Shown here: positions 14,062 through 21,620 of the stretch, piece by piece
Position numbering within the stretch: the first letter of the stretch is position 1
Layout: each line of letters opens with the position of its first letter
NCBI RefSeq assembly: GCF_001509485.1
Contig: NZ_LLZI01000039.1
Location: 1 to 31,704 of the forward strand
Length of the DNA: 31,704 bases
From: Streptomyces sp. NRRL F-4489
Lineage (GTDB): Bacteria; Actinomycetota; Actinomycetes; Streptomycetales; Streptomycetaceae
Direction: 5' to 3'
Notes under the pieces: model-generated
Seen by the model: the letters and a program-made list of their open reading frames with translations, nothing else
Databases searched by the model: none
What the model was told of the DNA's origin: nothing
Position numbers and translations under genes: made by a program

Positions 14062-14685
14062 TCAGGTCCGGGCCCGGCCGGCCTTGAGCACCGCCGCCAC
14101 GTCGAGTTCGACGCCGGCGCCGACCGACTCCGGGATGACGGCTCGCTCACCGGGCGCGTGGACGCGGTGGCTGCCGTAGCCCTCCTCCCCGGGCTCGGTG
14201 AGGACGTGGACGCGGTTGTGCTTCCGGTCGACGATCACGTACACGGGGATCCGTGCCTTGGCGTAGGCGACGGTCTTGAGCTTGAGATCGTTGTTGTAGT
14301 TGCTCGACGTGACCTCGAGGACGAGGCGGAAGACGGCGGGGTCGTGGTTCGTCCCGTTGCTGACGTGCTCGTCGAAGTCCGCGTCGACGACGGCCAGATC
14401 CGGGATGGCGTACTCCTCCGGACCGCCCGGGAGCCAGACGCCGATACCCTGCAGCACCGCGGTTTCGCCGTCGTGCAACCCGGCTGCGAGGAAGGGCAGC
14501 ATGAGAGTGGTCAGCGCCCGCGAGTGAGGGCCGTCCGGGGCTGGGGTCACGGTGAGGATGCCTCCGATGATCTCGGCTCGGTAGCCGGGGAGGCGCTCCA
14601 TGATGTGGTCGGCTGTCTCGCGCAGCGTCATGGACTCAGTCTCGTGCACGTGCTGGGAATACTCGACAGTTGCTGCAGATATCAC
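14062..14685 (-). CDS. Uma2-family (DUF820) restriction-endonuclease-fold protein
   Basis: This 207-residue protein shows the Uma2/DUF820 pattern, a PD-(D/E)xK fold. It has 'YRAEIIGGILTVTPAP', D96 in 'IPDLAVVD', E124 in 'LVLEVTSSNY', lysines at 135-137, and 'YAKARIPVYVIVDRK'. Actinomycetes carry many such proteins, and no cellular role has been proved. GTG 14685 is chosen for the GGGAGG just upstream. It lies between oxyR and the ABC cluster, is convergent with oxyR, and is 92 bases downstream of the permease on the same strand. A TACGAT box (14718-14723, minus strand) might be its own -10. Its codon use includes slightly more A/T than its neighbours, perhaps a sign of independent acquisition. 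Confidence 0.88.
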   Translation of the reverse strand: MISAATVEYSQHVHETESMTLRETADHIMERLPGYRAEIIGGILTVTPAPDGPHSRALTTLMLPFLAAGLHDGETAVLQGIGVWLPGGPEEYAIPDLAVVDADFDEHVSNGTNHDPAVFRLVLEVTSSNYNNDLKLKTVAYAKARIPVYVIVDRKHNRVHVLTEPGEEGYGSHRVHAPGERAVIPESVGAGVELDVAAVLKAGRART

Positions 14686-14777
14686 ATGCCTCCCGTTTGC
14701 TGGGTGCCGAGGTCGTCATCGTAGGCAGCGGCGGTCGGACCGTCTCGTACGACAAGTGTTCACCCGTTCGGGGACGG

Positions 14778-17192
14778 CTACTCCGTGCGCAAGCCCTCCG
14801 GGCGCATCATGCGCCATAGGGGTGGGAGGCTCAGGGCGGTGACGAAGAGGATGACGGCGGCGCCGATGGCGGTCATGCCGGCGATGGCCGGCCAGTCGGC
14901 GGCCAGGCCGGTGCCGATGATGGTCAGCAGCAGGGAGCCGAGGGTGAGTCCGCAGGTCAGGGCCAGGAGCAGGCCGAGGGCGACGGGGAGCGCGGTCTGC
15001 CACAGGACGGACCAGCCGAGGGTGGCGCGGCGGGTGCCGTGGGCGTCCAGGACGGAGAGCAGCCGGCGGCGTTCGTAGAGCTGCTCGACGGTGGAGATGA
15101 TCAGGCCCGCGCCGATCAGCAGCAGGGTGATCGCCGCGCCGGCGAAGAGCGCGGTGCGGACGCCGCCGATCTGCTGGTCGTGCGGATTGTCGAGCGAGGA
15201 GCCCTCGTACAGGGTCGGGCCGATCCGGGCCGCGGTGTTGCGGATGTGCTCGACGGCGTCGGGGACGGCGCGGTCGAAGTCGACGCGCAGCTCCATGTCG
15301 GGGGCGGTGAAGCGGGACGGGTCCAGGGCCGCGGGGGTCAGCAGCAGGTCGTAGTGGCGGGGGTGGCCGTCGTCGGACGGCAGGAGCCGGGCGGCGCGGG
15401 CGGTCGGCGGGACGGTCCAGGGGCGGGGACGGCCGGGGGGCTCGCCGTAGACGAGCGGCGGGTTGAGGTTGAGGGTGGCGCCGGGGGTGACGCCGGTGTC
15501 CCGGCCGGGGCGGGCGTCGGTGGCGAAGACGTCGCCGTCGCGGCAGGACGGCAGGCGCGCGATCTGCCGGAGTTCGGCGCAGCTGCCGACGGTGAGCAGG
15601 GCGGACAGGTCGCGGCTGGGGTCGCGGCCCGGGGCGGGCATCCGGCCGGCGTTGACGTCGAGGGTGCCGTGCGCGGCGGTGACGCCGGGGGTGGCGCGCA
15701 GGGCCGCCAGGGCCTCCTCGGTGTGCTGCCAGCTCGCGCCGTGGCCCCAGAAGGTGATCCGGGGCAGCGCGCCGGACTTGGCGTAGGCGGCGGCGTAACC
15801 GGCCTGCATACCGGTCATCAGCATGTGGATGGCGATGGCGCCGGCCAGGGCGACGGTGATGCCGCTGACCGCGCGGGTCGCCGGGCCGCTGTTCAGCTGG
15901 AGCCGGCGGACGGCCAGCTGCCAGGAGACCGGGCCGCCGCGCAGCCGGCCCGCGACCCGGTCGACCAGCCACGGCAGCAGCGCGGTGATGCCGAGCAGCA
16001 GCAGGACCGAGCCGCCGGCGAGCCGGAAGGTGTTGAACGGGGTCTCGTCCCGGTGGCGCAGCACCAGCGGGACCAGCAGCGCCGCGCCGAGGACCGGCAG
16101 CGCCACCCGCCACCACAGCCGGCGGCGGACCGGCGGGCGGTGCCGGACGACACCCAGCGGCTCCACCGTGACGCCGCGCTGGGCGACCAGGGTGACCAGC
16201 ACCGCGGCGGCCGGGACGAGCACCGCGATCAGCAGGGCGATGAGCGGGCCGGGGGTGAGGTCGGCGGAGTAGACGTTGATGTCCCAGAGCGTGATCGCCG
16301 GGGCCAGCTGCCGGCCGGCCAGGAACAGCAGCCCGCCGCCCGCCAGGCCCAGCAGCGAACCGAACAGCGCCTCGCCGGCCGCGATCCGCCGGGTGGTGCG
16401 GACATCGGCGCCGACCAGGCGGAGGGCGGCCAGCCGCCGCTCCCGGCGTTCGTTGCCGAAGCGGACGGAGGTGCCGATGAAGACCATCACCGGCGTCAGC
16501 AGCGCCACACACACCATGATCACCAGGACCGTGGCGGGCGCGGAGAGCGGCCGGGCCTCCCAGTTCTTGCCGAAGTGGTCGATGCGATAGCCGTCGCGTT
16601 CCCCGAGGGCGGGGCTGTGGGCGAGGTAGGTCAGCTCGCGGGGGCCCTGGAGCCCGTCGGGGCCGATCACGCCGGCGACGCGGTACGCGCCCAGCCGCTC
16701 GCGCAGCAGCGCCGAGCCGGGGGAGTCCAGGAGGTCCTTCAGGGCCGGGGAGACCACCATCCGGCCGGGGCCGGGGAGGCGGTCCATACCGGGCGGCACC
16801 GGCGGGTGGGCGCCGTCCGGGCGGACCAGCCGGCCGCGGATCGCGGTGCCGTGGAAGGTGGTGTCGGCGGAGGCGTAAAGGAGGGTGCGGTCGCCGCGCG
16901 GCGGCGGGTGCGCCTGGCCGAGGTTCTCGCGGGCCTTCTCGCGGCCGTGCCAGGCGTTCATCAGGGACGGTACGGAGGCGCCGAGCAGCAGGACGGCCAC
17001 GCCGAGGGCGACACCGGCCGCGGTCAGGGCCGTACGGATCCAGCCCTCCCGGCCGCCGCCGGCCGCGAACCGCATGCCCATGGCGAGGTCCCGGGCCCAG
17101 CCGGCCGGGCCGCGCCGGGCGGCGGCGGGCAGGGCGGGCGGGGCGGTGTCCCGCTCGCCGTCGGTGCCGGGCCGCGAGCGGAGCAGGGTCAT
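14778..17192 (-). CDS. FtsX-like ABC transporter permease, module 1
   Basis: The 804-residue membrane protein has the double FtsX layout. There is a first membrane helix near residues 55-75, a long extracytoplasmic domain (about 80-220), and three helices (about 225-345) including 'ERRERRLAALRLVGADVRTTRRIAAGEALFG' (read as ERRERRLAALRLVGADV then RTTRRIAAGEALFG). Two more helices follow, then a second extracytoplasmic domain (about 480-680) and a final helix group ending MMRPEGLRTE. Such permeases pair with a MacB/LolD-type ATPase and usually move peptides, lipids or antibiotics, or act mechanically on the envelope. The ATG overlaps the stop of the ATPase gene by four bases (ATGA), so the two are coupled. 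It is homologous over its whole length to the permease at 18520-20904. The substrate is unknown. Confidence 0.9.
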   Translation of the reverse strand: MTLLRSRPGTDGERDTAPPALPAAARRGPAGWARDLAMGMRFAAGGGREGWIRTALTAAGVALGVAVLLLGASVPSLMNAWHGREKARENLGQAHPPPRGDRTLLYASADTTFHGTAIRGRLVRPDGAHPPVPPGMDRLPGPGRMVVSPALKDLLDSPGSALLRERLGAYRVAGVIGPDGLQGPRELTYLAHSPALGERDGYRIDHFGKNWEARPLSAPATVLVIMVCVALLTPVMVFIGTSVRFGNERRERRLAALRLVGADVRTTRRIAAGEALFGSLLGLAGGGLLFLAGRQLAPAITLWDINVYSADLTPGPLIALLIAVLVPAAAVLVTLVAQRGVTVEPLGVVRHRPPVRRRLWWRVALPVLGAALLVPLVLRHRDETPFNTFRLAGGSVLLLLGITALLPWLVDRVAGRLRGGPVSWQLAVRRLQLNSGPATRAVSGITVALAGAIAIHMLMTGMQAGYAAAYAKSGALPRITFWGHGASWQHTEEALAALRATPGVTAAHGTLDVNAGRMPAPGRDPSRDLSALLTVGSCAELRQIARLPSCRDGDVFATDARPGRDTGVTPGATLNLNPPLVYGEPPGRPRPWTVPPTARAARLLPSDDGHPRHYDLLLTPAALDPSRFTAPDMELRVDFDRAVPDAVEHIRNTAARIGPTLYEGSSLDNPHDQQIGGVRTALFAGAAITLLLIGAGLIISTVEQLYERRRLLSVLDAHGTRRATLGWSVLWQTALPVALGLLLALTCGLTLGSLLLTIIGTGLAADWPAIAGMTAIGAAVILFVTALSLPPLWRMMRPEGLRTE

Positions 17193-17773
17193 ATCCGGCC
17201 CGCCAGGTCCTTCACCCGGCCGTCCCGGACGACGATCTCCCGGTCGGAGTAGGCGGCGACCCGGGACTCATGGGTGACCAGCACCACGGCGGCGCCGGTG
17301 TCCCGGGCGGCGTCGGTGAGCAGGCTCATCACCCGCTCGCCGTTGAGGGAGTCCAGGGCGCCGGTGGGCTCGTCGGCGAAGACCACCCGGGGCTGCGGCG
17401 CCAGCGCGCGGGCGACCGCGACGCGCTGGCCCTGGCCGCCGGAGATCTCCCCGGGCCGCTGCCCGGCCACCCCCTCGACCTCCAGCCGCTCCAGCCACTC
17501 CCGGGCCCGCTGCTCGGCGGGCTTGCGGCGGGTGCCGTTGAGGCGGAGCGGCAGGGCGACGTTCTCCAGGCAGGTCAACTCCGGTACGAGCTGGCCGAAT
17601 TGGAAGACGAAGCCGAAGTCGGTGCGGCGCAGGGCGCTGCGCCGGGCGTCGTTCAGCTCGGTGAGGGTGTGGGGGCCGTAGCGGACGGTGCCGGAGTCGG
17701 GGCGGATGATGCCGGCGAGGCAGTGCAGGAGAGTGGACTTGCCGGAGCCGGAGGGGCCCATGACGGCGACCAC
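17189..17773 (-). CDS. ABC transporter ATPase, module 1, N-terminally truncated
   Basis: From GTG 17773 the protein is 194 residues with Walker A 'GPSGSGKSTLLHCLAG', Q-loop 'FVFQFGQLVPELTCLENVALP', signature 'ISGGQGQRVAVARAL', Walker B 'RVVFADEPTGALDS' and H-loop 'VLVTHES'. In this frame, 21 codons upstream of GTG encode the A-loop segment AYGPTPALDG and then meet a TGA at 17837-17839, with no ATG, GTG or TTG before it. The usual first beta strand (about 15-20 residues) is absent. GTG 17773 has no convincing ribosome site and would leave out the A-loop tyrosine. The gene is therefore either damaged, read by a frameshift from the PadR frame, or misassembled. The permease follows with an ATGA overlap. 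Confidence 0.75.
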   Translation of the reverse strand: MVAVMGPSGSGKSTLLHCLAGIIRPDSGTVRYGPHTLTELNDARRSALRRTDFGFVFQFGQLVPELTCLENVALPLRLNGTRRKPAEQRAREWLERLEVEGVAGQRPGEISGGQGQRVAVARALAPQPRVVFADEPTGALDSLNGERVMSLLTDAARDTGAAVVLVTHESRVAAYSDREIVVRDGRVKDLAGRI

Positions 17774-18317
17774 CTCGCCGGGGTGGATCGAGAAGTCCGC
17801 GCCGTCGAGCGCGGGCGTGGGCCCGTACGCCCGCGGTCAGCTCCAGCCAGCGCAGATCGGCCTCCAGGTGGAACAGCGCGTGATCGCAGATCAGCTGGTC
17901 GGCGAGGTCGCCGGAGCGCTTGCGCTCGGTCAGGCCGCGCATCAGCCGCAGATGCTCGGCGCGCTGGGTGTCGAGCAGCTCGGCGGCGTCCCGGCCGGTC
18001 AGCAGGGCCAGGACGACCTTGGTGTAGAGCGTGGAGTGGAGGTACGGCTCGGGCTTCTCCGGCCGGGCCAGCCACTGGGCGACATCGGTGACGCCGGCGT
18101 CGGTGATGGCGTACCGCTTGCGCTCCGGGCCCGCGCCGGCCTCCACGCCGTCCACCTCGACCAGGCCGTTCTTCAGCAGCCGGGACATCGTGGAGTAGAC
18201 CTGCCCGTAGTGCAGCGGGCGGTCCTGGCCGAAGTGCTCGTCGAAGGCCCGCTTGAGGTCGTAGCCATGGCGGGGACCGGACTCCAGGAGGCCCAGCAGC
18301 GTATGACCGATTGACAT
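17268..18317 (-). CDS. PadR-family transcriptional regulator with a run-on 3' end
   Basis: From ATG 18317 (AAGGTGG upstream) residues 1 to about 161 are a PadR regulator. A winged helix starts 'SIGHTLLGLLESGPRHGYDL' and continues 'GQVYSTMSRLLKNGLVEVDGV'. A helical C-terminal domain ends 'FHLEADLRWLELTA'. PadR proteins of this type normally end some 20 residues later. Here the frame instead runs on at about 17833 into the ATPase gene, offset by one base from the ATPase frame, and stops only at 17268. Those last 188 or so codons are an Arg/Pro/Gly-rich shadow of the ATPase. The meaningful coding part is about 17834-18317. It probably represses its own operon and the neighbouring module through TGTATAC repeats. 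If the 3' end is not an assembly error, the regulator is fused to an unrelated tail. Confidence 0.7.
   Translation of the reverse strand: MSIGHTLLGLLESGPRHGYDLKRAFDEHFGQDRPLHYGQVYSTMSRLLKNGLVEVDGVEAGAGPERKRYAITDAGVTDVAQWLARPEKPEPYLHSTLYTKVVLALLTGRDAAELLDTQRAEHLRLMRGLTERKRSGDLADQLICDHALFHLEADLRWLELTAGVRAHARARRRGLLDPPRRGGRRHGPLRLRQVHSPALPRRHHPPRLRHRPLRPPHPHRAERRPAQRPAPHRLRLRLPIRPARTGVDLPGERRPAAPPQRHPPQARRAAGPGVAGAAGGRGGGRAAARGDLRRPGPARRGRPRAGAAAPGGLRRRAHRRPGLPQRRAGDEPAHRRRPGHRRRRGAGHP
17733..17832 (-). repeat. 100-bp block identical to 21445-21544 (copy 1)
   Basis: Every base of 17733-17832 matches 21445-21544. The identity stops abruptly at GTACGCCC. Beyond that, copy 1 continues into padR and copy 2 into a promoter. 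A second block (about 17512-17651 against the matching part of 21230-21364) differs at one base, while the stretch between the blocks is clearly diverged. Such mosaic identity is typical of gene conversion or recent duplication. Confidence 0.9.
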
Positions 18318-18336
18318 GGCGACCACCTTACTCGGG

Positions 18337-18369
18337 GGTGTAACGCTGGTGTATACGCACGTTGTATAC
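18337..18369 (-). promoter_or_regulatory. Operator/promoter of padR: TGTATAC direct repeats
   Basis: TGTATAC occurs at 18350-18356 and 18363-18369, a 13-bp period, with a related GGTGTAAC at 18337-18344. Read on the minus strand, these GTATACA boxes also resemble -10 elements, so the sites cover the padR promoter. The same arrangement with the same period occurs in front of the second ABC module. PadR binding is inferred. Confidence 0.6.
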
Positions 18370-18445
18370 GGGCGCCCGGCGGGCGCAGGGCGGGGCGCCA
18401 GGCGGGCATCGGGGCGGCAGCGGCGCGGGGCGGGGGCCCGGGCTT

Positions 18446-18506
18446 CCCCCCCGCCCCCCCCCCCCCCCCCCCCCCCCCCGCCCCCCCCCGCCCCCCCCCC
18501 CGCCCC
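18446..18506. repeat. C-rich homopolymer tract (26 C in a row)
   Basis: The tract reads as runs of 7, 26, 9, 11 and 4 C, each separated by a single G. On the coding (minus) strand it is a G-tract beginning 13 bases past the stop of the upstream permease. GGGGCGGGGG (18427-18436) can pair with CCCCCGCCCC (18448-18457). The transcript could form a G-quadruplex or act as a terminator between modules. Such runs are prone to replication slippage and to sequencing error, so the exact length is uncertain. Confidence 0.85.
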
Positions 18507-18519
18507 GTCCACCGCGCGC

Positions 18520-20904
18520 TCACTCCGTCCGCAGGCCGTCCGGCCGCATCATCCGCCACAGCGGCGGCAGGCTGAGCAGCGTCACCACCGCGATCAGCGC
18601 GGCGCCGGCCAGCGGCAGCGGCCAGACCACCGACCAGTCGAGGCCGTCCGTCCCGGCCATCCGCAGCAGCGCCAGGCCGAGCGCCAGCCCGCCGGCCAGG
18701 GCCAGCGCCAGCCCCAGGACGACCGGCACGGCCGTCTGCCACAGCACCGACCAGGCGAGGGTGGCCCGCCGGGTGCCGAAGGCGACCAGCACCGACAGCA
18801 GCCGGCGGCGCTCGCGCAGCTGCTCCACCATCGTCACCAGCATGCTCGCGGCGATCAGCGCCAGCGTCGCCCCGGCGGCGGCCGTCAGCCCGGTCCGCAG
18901 GCTGGCGTACTGGCCGTCGCGGACGGTGTTCCGCAGGGTGCGCACGGACATCAGCGGGCTGATCCGGGCCGCGGTGTTGCGGGCGTACTCGACGGCCTCC
19001 GGGACCCGCGGGTCCAGCTTGACCATGGCGCCGGCCATCGGCTCCTCCAGCAGCGCGGGGTCGAGGGCGCCGGGGGTGGCGAACAGGCCGAAGGAGAACA
19101 TCCCCCGCGGGTCCTTGCGGGCCTCGACGGTCCGGGCGGTCTTCGGCACCGTCCACAGCCGCGGCCGCTTCCCGGCGCCGTCCGGCCCGTCGTGGAAGGC
19201 GAAGTCCACGGTGGCGCCGGGCCGCGCGGTCTCGCCGATGTACGCCCCGTCGACTTGGCCGCTGGGGTCCTTGACGATGAAGGCGTCGCCGTCCCGGCAG
19301 GGGCCGGTGTGCGCCAGTTCCCGCAGGGTGGCGCAGTCGCCGACGGTGACCTGGGTGGTCGGGGCGAAGGTCTCGCCCTTGCGCAGCGGCCCGGGGCGGG
19401 TCGCGGTCCCCTCGATGGTCGCGATGACGCCGCGGACGCCCTCGGTCTCCCGGAACGCGCTGATCGTCCGCCGGATCGTGCCGATGTCGTGGGACGGCAG
19501 CGACGCCTGCAGCTGCGCCCGCGAGCTGTCCTGCCCGGTGACCTTCAAAAAGTCGCTCTGGACCGCGGAGAACAGCAGCTGGAGCGCGATCGCGCCGGCC
19601 ACCGCCACGGTGATACCGCTGACCGCGCGGGCCGCCGTACCGCCGCTGAGCTGGAGCCGGCGGACGGCCAGCTGCCAGGGCACCGCGCCGCCGCGCAGCC
19701 GGGACACCGTCGCGTCCACCGCCCACGGCAGCACCAGCGCCACCCCGAGCAGGAACAGCGTCGCGCCGCCCGCGATGAGGTACGGGCCGGCCGTGGAGCG
19801 GCTGTGCTCGATACCGCCGTTGAGCAGCAGCAGGGCGATACCGGCCGCCGGGAACGGCAGCCGCCACCACAGCCGGCGCCGCCGCCCGCCGCCGCTGCGC
19901 ACCACGCCCAGCGGCTCGATGCTCACCCGGCGCAGCGCCACCAGCGTCACCACCACCGCGGCGAGCGGGACGGCGACCGCGATCAGCGCCGCCAGCCACG
20001 GCACCGGGGTCACATCGGACGGGAAGGCGTTGATGTCCCAGACGGTGAGCCGGTCGGCGAACTGGCGAGCCGTCAGGAAGAGCGCGGCGCCGACGACCAG
20101 CCCGCACACCGCGCCGAACAGCGCCTCACCGGCCGCGGTCCGCCGGGTCATCCGGGCGTCCGCGCCGATCAGCCGGAGCGCGGCCAGCCGGCGGTCGCGC
20201 CGCTCCCCGCCGAACCGCACCGCGGTGGCGATGAAGATCACCACCGGCATCAGCAGCACCACGCAGCCGACGATCAGCACCGCCAGCAGCCTGGCGTCCA
20301 GCGGGTCGGCGTTCCGGTGGACGCCGAAGCCGGCGATCCGGTGGCCGCCGTTCTCCGTGGTCAGGGTGGCGCTGCCGGTGTAGTAGGCGAGGTCGCCGGG
20401 GCCGACCAGGCCGGCCGGGCCGATCGTGCCGACGTCCTTGTACGGCAGCCGCGGCCGCAGCAGTTCGCCTTCCGGCGAGCGCAGCAGCTCCCGCAGCGCG
20501 GGCGAGACCACCATCTCGTCCGGTCCCGGCAGCGCGGCCACGCCGGGCGGGAGCGCCGGACGGGCGCCGTCCGGGCGCAGCATCTGCCCGCGGACGGTGG
20601 AGTTCCGGAACGTCGTCTCCAACGGCGTCTGGACCAGCGTCGCCGCGCTCGCCGGCACCGGCCGCCCGGTGTCCGCCGGGGTGATGGCCTCGCCGCGCGC
20701 GGAGCGCTGCTGCATGATCGTGGGCAGGGACGCCGCGACGAGCAGCAGCGCCACGCCCAGCCCCACGCCGAGCGCGGTCAGCACGGTGCGGGTCCAGCCC
20801 TCCCGGCCGCCGCCGACCGCGAAGCGGACACCCATCGCCAGATCGCGGACCCATCCGCGCGGTCCGCCCGCGGCGGCCCGCTCGGGCCGTACCGTCCCGC
20901 TCAT
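18520..20904 (-). CDS. FtsX-like ABC transporter permease, module 2
   Basis: This 794-residue permease is a full-length homologue of the one at 14778-17192. Shared stretches include 'FAVGGGREGWTRTVLTALGVGLGVA', written here as FAVGGGREGW and TRTVLTALGVGLGVA, then 'RDRRLAALRLIGADARMTRR', 'VWDINAFPSDVTP' and the ending MMRPDGLRTE. It has the same order: one helix, an external domain, three helices, two helices, a second external domain, then the final helix group. The external domains differ most, which suggests different ligands or partners. Its ATG overlaps the ATPase stop by four bases (ATGA). It ends 13 bases before a long G-tract on its own strand. The substrate is unknown. Confidence 0.9.
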   Translation of the reverse strand: MSGTVRPERAAAGGPRGWVRDLAMGVRFAVGGGREGWTRTVLTALGVGLGVALLLVAASLPTIMQQRSARGEAITPADTGRPVPASAATLVQTPLETTFRNSTVRGQMLRPDGARPALPPGVAALPGPDEMVVSPALRELLRSPEGELLRPRLPYKDVGTIGPAGLVGPGDLAYYTGSATLTTENGGHRIAGFGVHRNADPLDARLLAVLIVGCVVLLMPVVIFIATAVRFGGERRDRRLAALRLIGADARMTRRTAAGEALFGAVCGLVVGAALFLTARQFADRLTVWDINAFPSDVTPVPWLAALIAVAVPLAAVVVTLVALRRVSIEPLGVVRSGGGRRRRLWWRLPFPAAGIALLLLNGGIEHSRSTAGPYLIAGGATLFLLGVALVLPWAVDATVSRLRGGAVPWQLAVRRLQLSGGTAARAVSGITVAVAGAIALQLLFSAVQSDFLKVTGQDSSRAQLQASLPSHDIGTIRRTISAFRETEGVRGVIATIEGTATRPGPLRKGETFAPTTQVTVGDCATLRELAHTGPCRDGDAFIVKDPSGQVDGAYIGETARPGATVDFAFHDGPDGAGKRPRLWTVPKTARTVEARKDPRGMFSFGLFATPGALDPALLEEPMAGAMVKLDPRVPEAVEYARNTAARISPLMSVRTLRNTVRDGQYASLRTGLTAAAGATLALIAASMLVTMVEQLRERRRLLSVLVAFGTRRATLAWSVLWQTAVPVVLGLALALAGGLALGLALLRMAGTDGLDWSVVWPLPLAGAALIAVVTLLSLPPLWRMMRPDGLRTE

Positions 20905-21485
20905 GCCGCACCCGCCATCTCCCGGGCCACGCCGTCCCGCACCACGACCTCGCGGTCGGCGTACGCGGCGACCCGGGCCTCATGGGTGACCAGCACCACG
21001 GCCGCGCTGGTGGCGCGCGCCGCGTCGGAGAGCAGGCCCATGACCCGCTCGCCGTTGAGGGAGTCCAGCGCGCCGGTGGGCTCGTCGGCGAAGACGACCC
21101 GGGGGCGCGGCGCCAGCGCGCGGGCCACGGCCACCCGCTGGCCCTGTCCGCCGGAGACCTCGCCGGGCCGCTTGGCGGCGACGTCCGCCACCTCCAGGCG
21201 CTCCAGCCAGTCGCGGGCCTGGCGCTCGGCGGGCTTGCGGCGGGTGCCGTTGAGGCGGAGCGGCAGGGCGACGTTCTCCAGGCAGGTCAACTCCGGGACG
21301 AGCTGGCCGAATTGGAAGACGAAGCCGAAGTCGGTGCGGCGCAGGGCGCTGCGCCGGGCGTCGCTGAGGTCGGACAGGGGGTGCGTCGCGTAGCGGACGG
21401 TGCCGGAGTCCGGGCGGATGATCCCCGCGAGGCAGTGCAGCAGGGTGGACTTGCCGGAGCCGGAGGGGCCCATGACGGCGACCAC
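20901..21485 (-). CDS. ABC transporter ATPase, module 2, N-terminally truncated
   Basis: This 194-residue protein (from GTG 21485) is about 80% identical by eye to the module 1 ATPase. It has Walker A 'GPSGSGKSTLLHCLAG', signature 'VSGGQGQRVAVARAL', Walker B 'RVVFADEPTGALDS' and 'VLVTHEA'. Upstream in the same frame the A-loop segment AYGPTPALDG is present, but no start codon precedes it. An ATG does exist at 21546, right after a promoter-like region, but it is in the frame offset by one base and would read MGVRAHARAR. Removing one G from ATGGGCG would give M-A-Y-G-P-T-P-A-L-D-G in frame. The first beta strand would still be missing. The gene may be a frameshifted or unusually initiated copy; the permease is translationally coupled to it. 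Confidence 0.75.
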   Translation of the reverse strand: MVAVMGPSGSGKSTLLHCLAGIIRPDSGTVRYATHPLSDLSDARRSALRRTDFGFVFQFGQLVPELTCLENVALPLRLNGTRRKPAERQARDWLERLEVADVAAKRPGEVSGGQGQRVAVARALAPRPRVVFADEPTGALDSLNGERVMGLLSDAARATSAAVVLVTHEARVAAYADREVVVRDGVAREMAGAA

Positions 21486-21544
21486 CTCGCCGGGGTGGAT
21501 CGAGAAGTCCGCGCCGTCGAGCGCGGGCGTGGGCCCGTACGCCC
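21445..21544 (-). repeat. 100-bp block identical to 17733-17832 (copy 2)
   Basis: This is the partner of the identical block in module 1. Its outer boundary (21544) falls at the point where both ATPase genes lose their N-terminal codons, within the sequence GGGCGTACGGG read on the minus strand. Confidence 0.9.
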
Positions 21545-21551
21545 ATGACTC

Positions 21552-21580
21552 TACACGAGGTGTATACCCGGGGTGTATAG
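21552..21580 (-). promoter_or_regulatory. Operator/promoter of module 2: TGTATAC direct repeats
   Basis: TGTATAC (21561-21567) and TGTATAG (21574-21580) repeat with a 13-bp period, as at the padR promoter. TACAC-GAG-GTGTA (21552-21564) adds an inverted half-site. The predicted start codon region (ATG at 21546) begins only a few bases downstream, so a bound repressor would block both transcription start and early translation. The PadR encoded next door is the obvious candidate. Confidence 0.6.
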
Positions 21581-21620
21581 CCGCTGCGGGCCGCCAGGCC
21601 CGTCGGCCGCTGCGGCGGTG

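Noticed and set aside
18316..21393. A 1025-codon open frame on the plus strand
   Set aside because: It lies antisense to the permease and ATPase genes, is built of Arg/Gly/Gln/Pro runs, crosses the C-tract, and has no ribosome site. It is a GC-composition shadow.
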